Shown here: positions 8,811-18,879 of the stretch, piece after piece
How the letters are laid out: the number at the start of each line of letters is the position of its first letter
How positions within the stretch are numbered: position 1 is the first letter of the stretch
Origin: Aurantiochytrium sp. KH105
Taxonomy: Eukaryota; Sar; Bigyra; Thraustochytrida; Thraustochytriidae
Assembly: GCA_003116975.1 (NCBI GenBank)
Contig: BGKB01000001.1
Location: forward strand, 248,001 to 312,000
Direction: 5' to 3'
Length of the DNA: 64,000 nucleotides
Made by a program: the position numbers and the translations under genes
Notes under the pieces: generated by a model
The model's database searches: none
What the model was told of the DNA's origin: nothing
Seen by the model: the letters and a program-made list of their open reading frames with translations, nothing else

Positions 8811-11800
8811 ATGGATCTCAACAGGGCCTCGCGGCAAGGCTCGGCCGCCGAGAGCAGCAGCAGCAGCGGAGGAGGAGGAGGAGGCGGAGGAGGGCGCGAC
8901 TTTGTGGAAAAGGTCGTGCGCGGTGTGCGCGTCAAGTTCCCCTTTGAGCCGTATGGCGTGCAGATGGCGTACATGAGCAAGCTGCTCTCGGCCGTGGAGA
9001 CCAAGGGCAACTTTGCGCTGCTGGAGTCGCCAACGGGAACTGGCAAGACGCTCGCCATCTTGAGCGCGCTGCTCGGCTGGCAGGAAACGCAAAAGGAGCG
9101 CCTCAAACATGCACACGGCCGTGTCAACTCGGGCGTCAATCCGCTCGACACAGCCAAGGCCAACAACGACCCGCGTCCACCCGTCATCATCTACGCCAGC
9201 CGCACGCATAGTCAGCTGAGCCAGGTCGTCCAGGAACTCAAACGCACGGCGTACCGACCGCGCGTGACCATTCTTAGCTCCCGTGACAACATGTGCGTGC
9301 ACCCGGAGGTCCAGCAGAAGCGTGGCACCGACATGCGCCACACCTGCCGCATGCTCACCAAGGCGCATGCCTGTCGCTACCACGAAAAGGTCGAACAGTT
9401 TCTTAGCAACCTGTCGCTCGATGGTAACAGTCGTCAGGGTTTTTTGCGCGATGAAAACAGTGACGCTGATGAGTCCGCCGTCTTCCGGCGGAACATGATC
9501 ATGGACATTGAAGAGCTCGGAAACCATAGTCAGAGGCAAGGCGTGTGCCCGTACTTTCTCTCTCGTGCGAAACCAGTGCAAGAAGCCGCAGAGATTGTTT
9601 TCATGCCCTATAACTATCTCGTGAACGCCTCGACGCGTCAAGGTCTCGACGTACGCTGGGCAAACTCCATCATTGTCGTGGACGAGGCCCACAACCTGGA
9701 GCAAGTTTGCGACGAGGCCACGTCCTTCTCCCTCTCGGGTGGCGACCTTGCCCAGGCTATCGATGAAATTGACGAGACCGCCGCTATGCTGGAGGATAAT
9801 GCTGCTCAGGCAGCTGGCAGCAACCCGGACGGTCTCACGCTCGAGCGCGTGGCGCAGGCCAAGCAGATTGTCATGTTCACCGAGGATAAGCTGCGCAGCC
9901 TCGCACTTTCGACCATCTCCAACATGGGCAACGTCGTAGGCAAGGCACTTCCCGGAGATGCCATCTTTTCATTTTTCCCAGTTCATCACCAAGGAATCAA
10001 GGGTTCCGAGGTAGAAGAGTGCTTGGCTCTTTTCAAAGCCATCCAAGATTATCACGCTCGTGCTGCTTACCTGGAAAAGTATGTCACGGCCTTTGAGCGG
10101 GCCCTGGCCCAAACGTCGCAACTTCCCCCGGACCACCAAGCCATCACTTACTACAGGACATTTGTGCGCGAAGAGGCCATCAAGTCGGCGTCGGGCCAAG
10201 GTCAAGGTCAGTCCAACTGGGGCCGCGCAAAGGCGCCTGTTCGCAAGACGAGGACTCTCAATTTCTGGTGTTTTAGTCCTGGTGTTGCGCTCAGTGAACT
10301 CCAAGCTAAAAGCGTGCACTCGATCATTCTCACGAGTGGAACGCTGGCACCGCTGTCTTCGTTTGCCGCGCAGATGCGCACGCCGTTTCCTGTGCAACTT
10401 GAGAACCCTCATGTTGTCAAGGCGCGCCAAGTGCTTGTGCGCGTGGTGGGCAAAGGAATTTCTGGCAAGAAACTCACCTCCACATATCAACACCGCGACA
10501 GTCCCGCATATCTTTCAGAGCTGGGCAACACGATTGCGAGTTTTGTCCGGGTTGTCCCCGATGGCATGCTCGTCTTCTTTCCCAGCTACCACACGATGCA
10601 GACGGCGCTCCGCGCCTGGCGCGAAGGCGGAATCCTGCGCACCATCAAGCTACACAAGGACGTATTCGAAGAGGCTCGAAATGCTGCGGACATGGGCAAA
10701 GTCGTTGAGCGCTACGAGGAGGCCATTGCAGCGGGCCGCGGCGGACTGTTCTTTGCTGTCTGTCGAGGCAAAGCAAGCGAAGGAATCGATTTTTCCAACT
10801 CCAAGGCACGCGCTGTCGTTATCACGGGTCTTCCGTATCCACCCAAGGTGGATCCACAGGTCGTGCTCAAGTGGCAATTTCTCGACCAGCAAAAACCGGA
10901 TCCGGCACGGCCCATGTCAAAGCTTTCGGGCCAGGACTGGTACGGGCAACAGGCGTATCGCGCTGTGAACCAGGCAATTGGGCGTGTCATTCGTCATCGA
11001 AACGATTATGGAGCTATTCTTTTGTGTGATGAGCGTTTCGGGTACGAATCGACGCGACGCTCCATTTCCATGTGGCTGCGCAACAAGGTACAGGTGGCAG
11101 AGTCCTTTGATGGTGTCAACAAGGAGCTTGTCGACTTTTTCAAGACGAATCTTGCCGATCGAAGCTTGAATCAGTCAAAGTCTTCTGCGGGAAGGAGCGG
11201 CGGTACTTCATTGTCGTCATCGTCTTCGGCGTCTTCTGCTGCGAGAGCGCGCGCCAATGATAATTCGGGGCCGCTTTCGCTCAACGGATCGAGATCGGAT
11301 TCGATTATGCAGCAGGATCGCCGCGGTAAAATGATCCAGATTGGTTCAAAGCGAACTCTGGCGGACTCTCATGGCGCGCGGTCGAGTGCGAACGCACGGC
11401 GGCCTACGCAGCCCGGGGGAGACCTCGATCTTGAGTCTCTTTTGAACGCTCGAGTTCCAGAGACTCGGTTTGAGGATGCTGGTGCGAGAAATTGGGTCCC
11501 GCCAAAACTGACTGCAGACGAGAAGCGACGCAAGGAGGCGGATCAAGAGCGCCGACTGGAAGAGCAGCGTCGTCTTGCCGAGAAACAACGCAAGCGTCGC
11601 ACTTTGGCGTCGGAAGAGGAGCGGCAGCGCGTAAATGCCAAGCTTGAGCGCGAACGCAAAGAAATGACGGACCGCCTGACTCGCGAACGGAAGCGAAAGC
11701 GCCTGGAGCAAGGTTTCAATAAGCCTGCGAAGCAGCGCGACGCAGGCGCTTTCATGAAACGGGTCAAGGCAAATTTGGCCACTGACGCGTATGAGCGGTT

Positions 11801-12017
11801 CAAAGTAGCGCTCAAGAAAATTCGTACTGTACGCACGGGCCGCTATGATGACGAGGAGATGATGGAACGCGCGCTCCCCTTTTTGCGGACCATGCACGAG
11901 ACACTTTCTGCGGCGACGTCGGGAATGGACGAGCAGTTTCTTGTCGAACTCGCACAGTACATGCCACTCCAATTCCGCGCTCTTTACAAACGCGTCGTTT
12001 TTGATCAAATCGTGTAA
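8811..12017 (+). CDS. RTEL1: RTEL1-type Fe-S DNA helicase
   Basis: A 1068-aa superfamily 2 (XPD-like) helicase. The open frame begins with GTG at 8799; the ATG at 8811 is used. Domains in order: N-terminal GVxVxFPFEPY motif; Walker A SPTGTGKT (about 73-80); a Q/Ia region ASRTHSQLSQV; an Fe-S cluster segment with Cys residues in NMCVHP, HTCRML, HACRYH and GVCPYF; DEAH box VVDEAHNLEQVC; helicase motif SEGIDF and QAIGRVIRH. A Lys/Arg/Glu-rich linker precedes a C-terminal helical domain (about 985-1060) resembling the harmonin-N-like domain of RTEL1. The family unwinds D-loops, telomeric T-loops and G-quadruplexes in the nucleus. Human RTEL1 is about 1200 aa; this one has a single harmonin-like domain and no visible C4C4 RING. 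Confidence 0.9.
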   Translation: MDLNRASRQGSAAESSSSSGGGGGGGGGRDFVEKVVRGVRVKFPFEPYGVQMAYMSKLLSAVETKGNFALLESPTGTGKTLAILSALLGWQETQKERLKHAHGRVNSGVNPLDTAKANNDPRPPVIIYASRTHSQLSQVVQELKRTAYRPRVTILSSRDNMCVHPEVQQKRGTDMRHTCRMLTKAHACRYHEKVEQFLSNLSLDGNSRQGFLRDENSDADESAVFRRNMIMDIEELGNHSQRQGVCPYFLSRAKPVQEAAEIVFMPYNYLVNASTRQGLDVRWANSIIVVDEAHNLEQVCDEATSFSLSGGDLAQAIDEIDETAAMLEDNAAQAAGSNPDGLTLERVAQAKQIVMFTEDKLRSLALSTISNMGNVVGKALPGDAIFSFFPVHHQGIKGSEVEECLALFKAIQDYHARAAYLEKYVTAFERALAQTSQLPPDHQAITYYRTFVREEAIKSASGQGQGQSNWGRAKAPVRKTRTLNFWCFSPGVALSELQAKSVHSIILTSGTLAPLSSFAAQMRTPFPVQLENPHVVKARQVLVRVVGKGISGKKLTSTYQHRDSPAYLSELGNTIASFVRVVPDGMLVFFPSYHTMQTALRAWREGGILRTIKLHKDVFEEARNAADMGKVVERYEEAIAAGRGGLFFAVCRGKASEGIDFSNSKARAVVITGLPYPPKVDPQVVLKWQFLDQQKPDPARPMSKLSGQDWYGQQAYRAVNQAIGRVIRHRNDYGAILLCDERFGYESTRRSISMWLRNKVQVAESFDGVNKELVDFFKTNLADRSLNQSKSSAGRSGGTSLSSSSSASSAARARANDNSGPLSLNGSRSDSIMQQDRRGKMIQIGSKRTLADSHGARSSANARRPTQPGGDLDLESLLNARVPETRFEDAGARNWVPPKLTADEKRRKEADQERRLEEQRRLAEKQRKRRTLASEEERQRVNAKLERERKEMTDRLTRERKRKRLEQGFNKPAKQRDAGAFMKRVKANLATDAYERFKVALKKIRTVRTGRYDDEEMMERALPFLRTMHETLSAATSGMDEQFLVELAQYMPLQFRALYKRVVFDQIV

Positions 12018-12371
12018 AGGTATTTTTTTGCTTTCTTCTTGCTCGCTCTTTGTAATTTATGTCCTCTGTGCAAATTCAACGCGTACAAGAAAGGAAGCAC
12101 GCAAGGAAGAGATTGGAGAGTAGTAGGCCTGAGCTCTGGGCCAAGAAGACCAAGAGTCCTTTTTTCAATGGTTGGTTTTTGTTGTTATTGTGGTCTGTGT
12201 ATACGATACGATACGTTGCGACGCAAACGAAGCAGTCCTTCTCTCTCGTGTTAGACTCGAGAGAAAAAAGCAAAGTCTACCCCGCTGCTTGTTTGCTCGC
12301 TACTCGCTTTCCCGCCCTTTCGCTTCTTTGACATGCATGCAGGCAGGCAGGCAATTAAGACGAGAGCGCGC
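12018..12371. other. Convergent intergenic region
   Basis: 354 bp between the stops of the RTEL1-like gene (+) and the proteasome gene (-). AT-richer than the coding sequence, with T-runs consistent with 3' untranslated regions. A short GCAGGCAGGCAG repeat lies near 12340. No gene seen. Confidence 0.5.
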
Positions 12372-13136
12372 CTACCATGATCCGCCCGTGTCGGATCCAG
12401 CCTTGGGGTCAACAAAGGACTGGTAGCTCCACTCGGTGGAGACCTCGACGGGTTCATCCACCGAAGGTCCCTTCTTGGTCGCTGAGGCAAAGGTGATCTT
12501 GTTGATGGTCCTGCAGTCGCGGTAAAAGAGCGTGCGCATGCAGGACTCAAGGAGCTCGCGCGCCTCCGACTCGGACATGTCAGGTTTCCAGTGGCGACGC
12601 AAGATAGGCATAGCCATGTGAAGGCCCATGCCGGTGGCGACAAAGTCGCACTCGTACGAGGTTCCGATCTTGTCCGTCGTGCCGAGAAACGCCTCACCCT
12701 CGTGAAAGCCAGCAATGACGAGATTGTTCCAAAGAGGGTTCATCTTGGATCGCCGGTGGTACAGAATGCGGGCCATGCAGCACCAGATCTCCTTGGGGCT
12801 GTGAGTGATGCCGTCGGCGACGCAGGCGTCCTCGACCTCGAGCTCCTTCAGAATATCCTGCACATACTGAAAGTCACTGTAGTCGCCGTCAGCGCCGACA
12901 AGGGTGTAGCCTCCGGTCGTGACAATACGTCGCAGGTCCGTGAACCTCGACAAGGATCCATACGAGCCGAGCGTATCAGCTGCCATCATGACGCCATCCT
13001 TGTACTTGAGCGCCACTACCGAGGTACCCGTCACGATTGGGCTGGTCGTGTGCTTGTGGGGATCAGCGGCGCTGCGTCCGGCGGACACGTCCGCGCCGCT
13101 CGCCGCGCACGCCAACGTCTGCGAGACGGTCGCCAT
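12372..13136 (-). CDS. PSMB4: 20S proteasome subunit beta-7 (PSMB4-like)
   Basis: A 254-aa protein with an ATG start. It matches beta-7/PSMB4: after a leader of about 30 residues comes TSPIVTGTSVVALKYKDGVMMAADTLGSYG (quoted in part), then LVGADGDYSDFQ, HRRSKMNPLWNN, GTSYECDF and a C-terminal tail. This is a structural, non-catalytic subunit: the Thr1 nucleophile and Lys33 arrangement of active beta subunits are absent, as expected for beta-7. It belongs to the outer half of the beta ring of the 20S core particle. Length is close to human PSMB4 (264 aa). The gene is convergent with RTEL1 and divergent from the CFAP97-like gene. Confidence 0.93.
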   Translation of the reverse strand: MATVSQTLACAASGADVSAGRSAADPHKHTTSPIVTGTSVVALKYKDGVMMAADTLGSYGSLSRFTDLRRIVTTGGYTLVGADGDYSDFQYVQDILKELEVEDACVADGITHSPKEIWCCMARILYHRRSKMNPLWNNLVIAGFHEGEAFLGTTDKIGTSYECDFVATGMGLHMAMPILRRHWKPDMSESEARELLESCMRTLFYRDCRTINKITFASATKKGPSVDEPVEVSTEWSYQSFVDPKAGSDTGGSW

Positions 13137-14176
13137 GCTGGCCTCGAGGTGAGACGGTTGTCGTCGCGGGCTCGAACTCGCTCCCTGGCGCCTGGCCTGG
13201 GTGCTGCGTTCTTCGCGAAACGCTACTCGCGGGCTGCCGCGAGAAGGGCTCGGGCCGGTCGCCTTCTCCCTGCTGCTACGCTCGCTCGCGGTCTCACGCG
13301 CACGCGCACGGGGCCGGAGTCTCGCGCGGGCGGATACCGAGCGGTCGATCGAAGCGGGTCTGGCCGGCCGCCCTGCTTATGCGCATAGGACCGTTCTTTC
13401 GTTCTACTCCTCCCGTTCTTTCCATCGCTTCGCTCGGCTTCCCTTTCGCTGGAGCGAATTTACGCTTCATGCATGAGTGATAGGGAGTAATATTTGGGGG
13501 GAGTGTCGCTGTCTCTCTTTGAGTTTGGATGGATGAGCTTAATTGGTTGGTTGTCTCGCTAGACAAGGAAGGACGCTTGAGCCAGGAGCTCGTGCGTCGC
13601 AAGGGTGCCCTGGAATTCAGGGTGTGCCCAGGCGAGGTCGATTTGCGAGCTTCGCAAAACATCGCGCGAGGCCTATCAAGAGTCTGGATCATCGGGGGAA
13701 AAATAGACCACATACCGACGTAACATTGAAAGAGGCGTATAGATCCGGTCAGCTCAGCTCAGCTCGTGCTGGGGGATGGATACAGAAGGCGAAGATGCTT
13801 GCTTGCTTCGCACGCGCGGCAAGGTAAAGCATTGACATGTGAGCAGTGCTGGATGCATGGAGGCAGGCAGATAGGCAGGCAGACAGGCAGGCAGACAAGC
13901 AGCTAGATAGGCTAAAAGGGGCGCCTTTGTCAAGATTCTTAGGCCAGGGGGAAGCGCAAAGTTTGCTGGCAACTTGTTGGGCGCGAACCCGAAGCCTTAT
14001 TTTTCAAAGGACGGCCTTTGCCTCGGGCACGGACAAGTAGAGGCTGTCGTTCGATGCATAATTGCGCGTGGCGTCCGGTTCGGTGCTGAGAGAGATCGCA
14101 AAAGTAAATCCAGGGGAGGCTAGAGCAGGCCAGGCCAGGCCAGGCCAAGCGCGCCGAGGAGCTCTTGCCTGCAAGC
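13137..14176. other. Divergent promoter region
   Basis: About 1 kb between the proteasome gene (-) and the CFAP97-like gene (+). GC-rich near both ends and AT-richer in the middle. It contains a GGCA/GACA tetranucleotide tract at about 13858-13910 and a GGCCA run near 14135-14150. Open frames here look random. Confidence 0.5.
13858..13910. repeat. Imperfect GGCA/GACA tetranucleotide repeat
   Basis: About 13 imperfect copies of the tetranucleotides AGGC and AGAC lie in the divergent promoter region. The region is simple-sequence DNA with no coding support. Confidence 0.8.
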
Positions 14177-16200
14177 ATGGGCGGAGGCGGAGCGTGCACG
14201 ACGCACAAAGTGCCCGCGTCGAACCGAGTGGTGAGCGATCGCTGGGCGACGCATTGCCAGAAAATTCACCTCAAGAACCTGCTCACGGCCAAAGCAGAGG
14301 TTTCCGCTGGTCCTAGCGCCCCCTCGGACGTGAAGTTTGCGGCGCGCAAAGCCGAGCGCGTCAAGCAGCTCCACAGCCAAAAGCGTGCTCTCTTTGTGCG
14401 CGAGAGGCAGCGCCGTATTAAGCTTGAGAACCAGGTACTTCTCAAGAAACTTATTGAAATCGACCGCTGTGCAGACCAAAAGCTGCACGACAAGTCGGCC
14501 AAAAAGAAACAGCGACTTCGAGCCGCACGCCGAAAGGCCAAGGCTGCGCAGGCCGCAGGCAATGCGGTGGAGCATCAGGTTGCACTCGAGATCGCCGAGC
14601 AGGCCTCCATGGCCACGAACATGCATCGCGCGCATGCAAATAAAGTGGTCACCCGAGTCACGCGCATGAAGCGCGAACAAAGGCGTATTGAGACGGAAAA
14701 CTTGCGTCTCATGAAGCGTATTATTTCCGCGAGACCTACAATTTCCTCCAAGGAGCTTGAGCGGGAGGCGAGACGCCGCGACAGGCTGGTGCAGAGTCTG
14801 TCCGATTATTCACAGCATAAAGTGCTCGATATGTCACATTTGACCTTGCAAGCTGTTCGACCCAAACGCGCACTGGTTGACAAGGGCTCGAGGACCCAGC
14901 ATTATCGACCACAGCCGCCTGCAGCCTCTGGGTCCGGCTCGTCCTCGCATTGCACCGGAACAGCGAGTCGACACGGCGCTGCGCCGCCGACACATCGTAA
15001 AGTTTGGGTTCCCGGAGATCTCGAGACCGATTCGTTAGGGGCCTCATTCAATCTAAGACATCTAACATCTGTTGACGAAGACAGACCAGAGTACCGTACT
15101 GCCTCAGGTATCAATTCGCTTCGCATTAACTCCTCCAGGAGCGAGCTCAGTTCAGACAATGCTCCCATTCTTTCACCCGACAATGAAGATATTGATGCGA
15201 GCAATCCCCATGTTGGTTTTCCGAAGTCGCCAAACAATTCAGAGGCTAGTCTTTATCACAACGAGGAGCATGTGCGACTTGCTCAGGAGAAGATGAAAGA
15301 AGAAGAAGAAGAAGCAGCAGCTGCATTTGCAGCGGAAAAGAAGCGACTTGCTCAAGAACAAGAACAACGAGAAGAAGAAGAAGAACGCAAACGTGCTGCT
15401 GCAGCAGCAAAGGAAGAGGAACGGCTTGCTCGGGAACAAAAAGAGGAAGAAGAACGCAAACGTGCTGCTGCAGCAGCAGAGGAAGAGGAACGGCTTGCTC
15501 GGGAACAAAAAGAGGAAGAAGAACGCAAACGTGCTGCTGCTGCAGCAGAGGAAGAGGAACGGCTTGCCCGGGAACAAAAAGAGGAAGAAGAACGCAAACG
15601 TATTGCAGCAGAGGAAGAGAAGCGGCTTGCTCGGGAGAAAGAAGAAGCAGAAGAAGAAGAACGTAAGCGCATCGCTGCAGAAGAGGAAGAGAAGCGCCTC
15701 ATTCAAGAGAAAGAAAATGAGGAAAAGAAGCGACTTGGCGAAGTCGAGCAAATGCGCCTCGCAGAAGAGGAACAAAAGATGCTCGCTGAAGATACGATGC
15801 AACATGCAATTCTGGATCAAGATCTCAAAGAGGAAGTCGCGCAAGATGTGCTCGAAGAAGGAGGAGGCCAAGGCGACTTGCCGTCTTCGTCGAAGGACTT
15901 CGAACGGACCGAGACGGCAAGCACTGAAAATAGGGTCGATGCAGGACACATCGTCTTTGCAGCTGTTGATCCACGTGATTCGCACACATCAGAAGGAAAA
16001 GATGTCTCCGCTGAGCACAGCGAGACCAAAAGACAAACGTCCCCGGAAAAGGGCACCGAAGCAGACGCTAAAAACAGCTCCATGTCAAGTGACGGAAATG
16101 CGAAGGCGCAGCAGGACAAGGATGCGGAGGAGAAGGCTCGTCGCGAACGACGACGCAAACGCAAAGAAGAAAAGCTTCGGAGACTTGAAGAGCAGGAACG

Positions 16201-16231
<31 letters not shown>

Positions 16232-16449
16232 CGTCATCCAGGGGGATCTCGAGAGAGCGACCGTAGACATCACTCGCATCGACCTGCTTCGCCGAATCAG
16301 CGCGCACCTCGCCACCACCGTCGTCATCATCATCAGCAGCAACAACAAACACAACAACAACAACAACAACAACAACAACAGCGCAGTCATCGAAGTCCCC
16401 ATCATTCTCGCTCACATCATGACCCACATCAACAGCAACGAGAGTACTT

Positions 16450-16492
<43 letters not shown>

Positions 16493-16624
16493 CGGCATCA
16501 GACCGCAGGTCAACATCATCATCATCAACAACAGCAATCGCAACACGTGCATCGCAACCATGACGCAGGGCACGCTCAGCAGCGCGCTCACAGTCAGTAT
16601 CAACATCGCGCCTTTCCGAAGTAA
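14177..16624 (+). CDS. CFAP97-domain (Hemingway-like) protein with repetitive charged and poly-Q tail
   Basis: 815 aa; the frame opens at TTG 14165 and the ATG at 14177 is used. The N-terminal 200 residues contain two copies of the CFAP97 signature: RIKLENQVLLKKLIEI (about 75-90) and RIETENLRLMKRIISAR, followed by SKELEREARRRDRLVQSL. In animals CFAP97/Hemingway proteins support motile cilia. The middle is disordered. From about residue 370 there is a highly charged coiled coil with a 23-residue tandem repeat (RKRAAAAAEEEERLAREQKEEE type), and the end is dominated by Gln and His runs. The repeat tail probably evolves fast by slippage and is not part of the conserved domain. Only the N-terminal domain supports the cilium link. 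The next gene downstream, an IFT144-like protein, is also cilia-related. Confidence 0.75.
15392..15690 (+). repeat. 69-bp coding tandem repeat
   Basis: At least three near-identical 69-bp units start at about 15392, 15461 and 15530, and a diverging fourth at 15599. Each encodes a 23-residue Arg-Ala-Glu coiled-coil unit. Further shortened copies follow. The period is a multiple of three, so copy-number change keeps the frame. Confidence 0.9.
16200..16500 (+). repeat. CAG/CAA trinucleotide tracts coding poly-Gln
   Basis: Several uninterrupted CAG or CAA runs (for example 16205-16230, 16335-16382, 16450-16490) encode Gln stretches at the end of the CFAP97-domain protein, interleaved with His codons. 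They are likely length-polymorphic microsatellites. Confidence 0.85.
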
Positions 16625-16866
16625 TTCGCCCGTCCTACGTACATCTCCTTCATCAACAACTTGTAGTCCTAGGCATACCACGTAGTAGAAACAAAGTAAA
16701 AGGGCAAAGCCAAAGCAAAGTCGAATCATACAAGCAAAGTTGCCATTGGTCGTGGCGAGTAAGGGCCGCGCGGGCCCGTTGCCGCTGCGCGCGGGGCCGC
16801 AGAGGCGGGTCCCCGTCCCGACCTTTACCGACCTTTGCAAAGAAAACGTTGATCTCGACGGTAGTC

Positions 16867-18570
16867 ATGCTCACTGAAGAGTTGGATGAACTGGACGTCG
16901 TCTTCACGGTGGACGCGCGGCTGCTGGGCAAGGGCAAGCCGCTATTCGCGTGGAGTCCCGACGGCAAAATCTTGGCTGCAGCAGGGAGCTCTCGTGTGGT
17001 GCAGCTGCTTAGCTCGGACGGCAGCGTCATTGGGCAAATTGTACCGCCATCTCCGTCGCCCTGCGTGGCGCTTGAGTGGAGCGCTGACACCCAGCTTCTC
17101 GCCGTTGTTCAAGACGCCTCGCGGATCGTTGTCTTCTGGGACGCAAACTCGAAGAGCATCCGACACATTGACGTGGGTGTCAAAGACATTGTCAGTGCCA
17201 AGTGGCGACCGGCGTGCCGCCGCAAAAGACAACGAAATCTCGGCGCAAAGCGCGCTGCCGACGCGCAAACGCCCGGAAACGAAGCAACGACTTTTTCTCT
17301 CACGTCGGCCAAAGAAAAACCCAGAGGCGATGTCATTGTATTTGGAACTTCGCGCGGCAAAGTACTTGTCTTTGACGTGACATCTACAATGTGCATTGCC
17401 TGGGATACAGCCTCTGGCAAGAGCCATCATCAAAATCATCGTCGAAAAGTAGAATTCTTGTGCTGGTTCGAGCGAGGGGAGTGCCCGCTTGAAGACGAAA
17501 TGCGCAAAGACTCGGACTCAGATTCAGTTTTTGACTGGGCGGGACAGCGTTTCTTTCTGGCCTACGTCAGCGAGCAAACAGTCCTCACATTGTGTTTGCC
17601 AAACGGAGAGCTCTTGGATCGTGTGAACTTCAAGTCCCGCGTACTATCTCTTGCATGTAGCGAGTCATTTATAAGCGCATGCACTGAGGACGGGAGCTTG
17701 ATACTATACGAGGTTGTGCAAAGTGCATCCCCCACAAATGGAAACGAACGCGAGTCCGAGCCTGCTAGTGGATTTGAGGGGAAACAAGCCCGCCTCGGCG
17801 CGGCGGACGTTGATGTGCGAGGTCGCTCAGACAGCGCCCAAGAGACCGCCAGCGCAGGACAGGGAGCACAGGCTACTGCGGCTCGACGGAAAGCACGTAG
17901 TGTAAGTGGTCCAAGTATAAGCGACCCAACAAATATCGCGATGGAGCATTTGCGTGCGTCCAAGCCGGAAGTTGTTTGCAAGGCAAAGCAGCTTTGCCGT
18001 CTTGTATTTGGCGGATCGTACGGTCGAGCGTCGACTCATTTTTGGTGCAAGGCTTCAGAAGTGGTCGTTGGATTCAGCGCTGGTACGATCGTCCTCCTTA
18101 ATGTAGGCGAAGACCGCATCAACGTCGAACGATGTCGCGCAAGATATATCCGCCACGACCTGCAGGACCTTTCGTTTGGAGACTTGGGCGTCAATTTTGT
18201 TTCTTGTGGCGACAATGCAGTGCAGGTCTTCAATCTCGACAGTTGGTCGCTCGTGGCCTTTGAGCCTCTTCCTCAAGAAGCTGGGCGGGTTCAGCAAGTC
18301 CAGGCAAATAATGCCCGTGAACTTGTGAGTGTGTCGACTGACAGCGGCAGCATCTATAGCTTCCAACTTCCTGTCAAATCAGGGGTCGACGGCGAGGATA
18401 ATGCGCGATTGGTCGAGACTAAGCAACCATTTGACTGGTCCGAGGCCGTAAAGCCGTGGTCCGTGCTTGGAGCTTGCGCAGTGACAATATGTGTCTGGGT
18501 GATGGGATTGCGAGTGTACTTTGGGGTCCCTCTCGGTACTTTTTTGCGCATTATCTTTCATCTACTGTAA
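16867..18570 (+). CDS. IFT144/WDR19-like first WD40 propeller with C-terminal membrane helix
   Basis: 567 aa from the ATG at 16867 (the frame opens at TTG 16849). The N-terminus resembles the start of IFT144/WDR19: CVALEWSADTQLLAV and VVFWDANSKSIRHIDVG match the human VAMDW..DVLAV and LWDAN..TSQLDNG segments. The final blades also match (VVGFSAGTIVLL; VSCGDNAVQVFNLDSW). IFT144 is an IFT-A subunit of about 1340 aa with two propellers and a long TPR solenoid. Here the protein stops after the first propeller and ends in a hydrophobic helix (about 534-552, followed by a second hydrophobic stretch), which predicts a tail anchor. Only 310 bp separate the stop from the convergent next gene, so no TPR exons fit. 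The homology is moderate; another WD40 origin is possible. Confidence 0.6.
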   Translation: MLTEELDELDVVFTVDARLLGKGKPLFAWSPDGKILAAAGSSRVVQLLSSDGSVIGQIVPPSPSPCVALEWSADTQLLAVVQDASRIVVFWDANSKSIRHIDVGVKDIVSAKWRPACRRKRQRNLGAKRAADAQTPGNEATTFSLTSAKEKPRGDVIVFGTSRGKVLVFDVTSTMCIAWDTASGKSHHQNHRRKVEFLCWFERGECPLEDEMRKDSDSDSVFDWAGQRFFLAYVSEQTVLTLCLPNGELLDRVNFKSRVLSLACSESFISACTEDGSLILYEVVQSASPTNGNERESEPASGFEGKQARLGAADVDVRGRSDSAQETASAGQGAQATAARRKARSVSGPSISDPTNIAMEHLRASKPEVVCKAKQLCRLVFGGSYGRASTHFWCKASEVVVGFSAGTIVLLNVGEDRINVERCRARYIRHDLQDLSFGDLGVNFVSCGDNAVQVFNLDSWSLVAFEPLPQEAGRVQQVQANNARELVSVSTDSGSIYSFQLPVKSGVDGEDNARLVETKQPFDWSEAVKPWSVLGACAVTICVWVMGLRVYFGVPLGTFLRIIFHLL

Positions 18571-18879
18571 GGAATGGCAATGGAAAAATGTAAAATATCA
18601 AGATACTTTGGAGTCTCAAATCATTTTGCAGGAGGGGGGGAGGGGCGGTGCGCAACAGATATCATTACACGTAGTCTCGGCTTTATCCACATCCCGTAGG
18701 AGATCAGCACGCCACAGTGGAGTTTGGCAACGGAATTCAAGAGGATCGACATGATGTAAACATTTTTGTTTGTTTTGGGGTCTTGGTGACGGTCTACGGG
18801 ACAGTCACGAGGGCAAAGAATGAGGTAAGGGGGCAGCATGAGGCGTGCCTCTGCTCAAGATAATCGTTCATGTACTCAT
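18571..18879. other. Convergent intergenic region
   Basis: 309 bp between the stops of the WD40 gene (+) and the peroxidase gene (-). Includes a short G-run near 18630. Nothing further seen. Confidence 0.5.

Noticed and set aside
8004-9704. N-terminal half of the 1097-codon minus-strand frame that contains the orphan gene at 6411-8003
   Set aside because: It is antisense to the RTEL1-like gene and the GC-rich promoter and reads as low complexity. The open frame is a composition effect.
15327-16685. 452-codon frame overlapping the CFAP97-domain gene
   Set aside because: It is a shifted reading of the same GAA/CAG repeats, giving Lys-Arg and Ser runs. The other frame carries the conserved domain.
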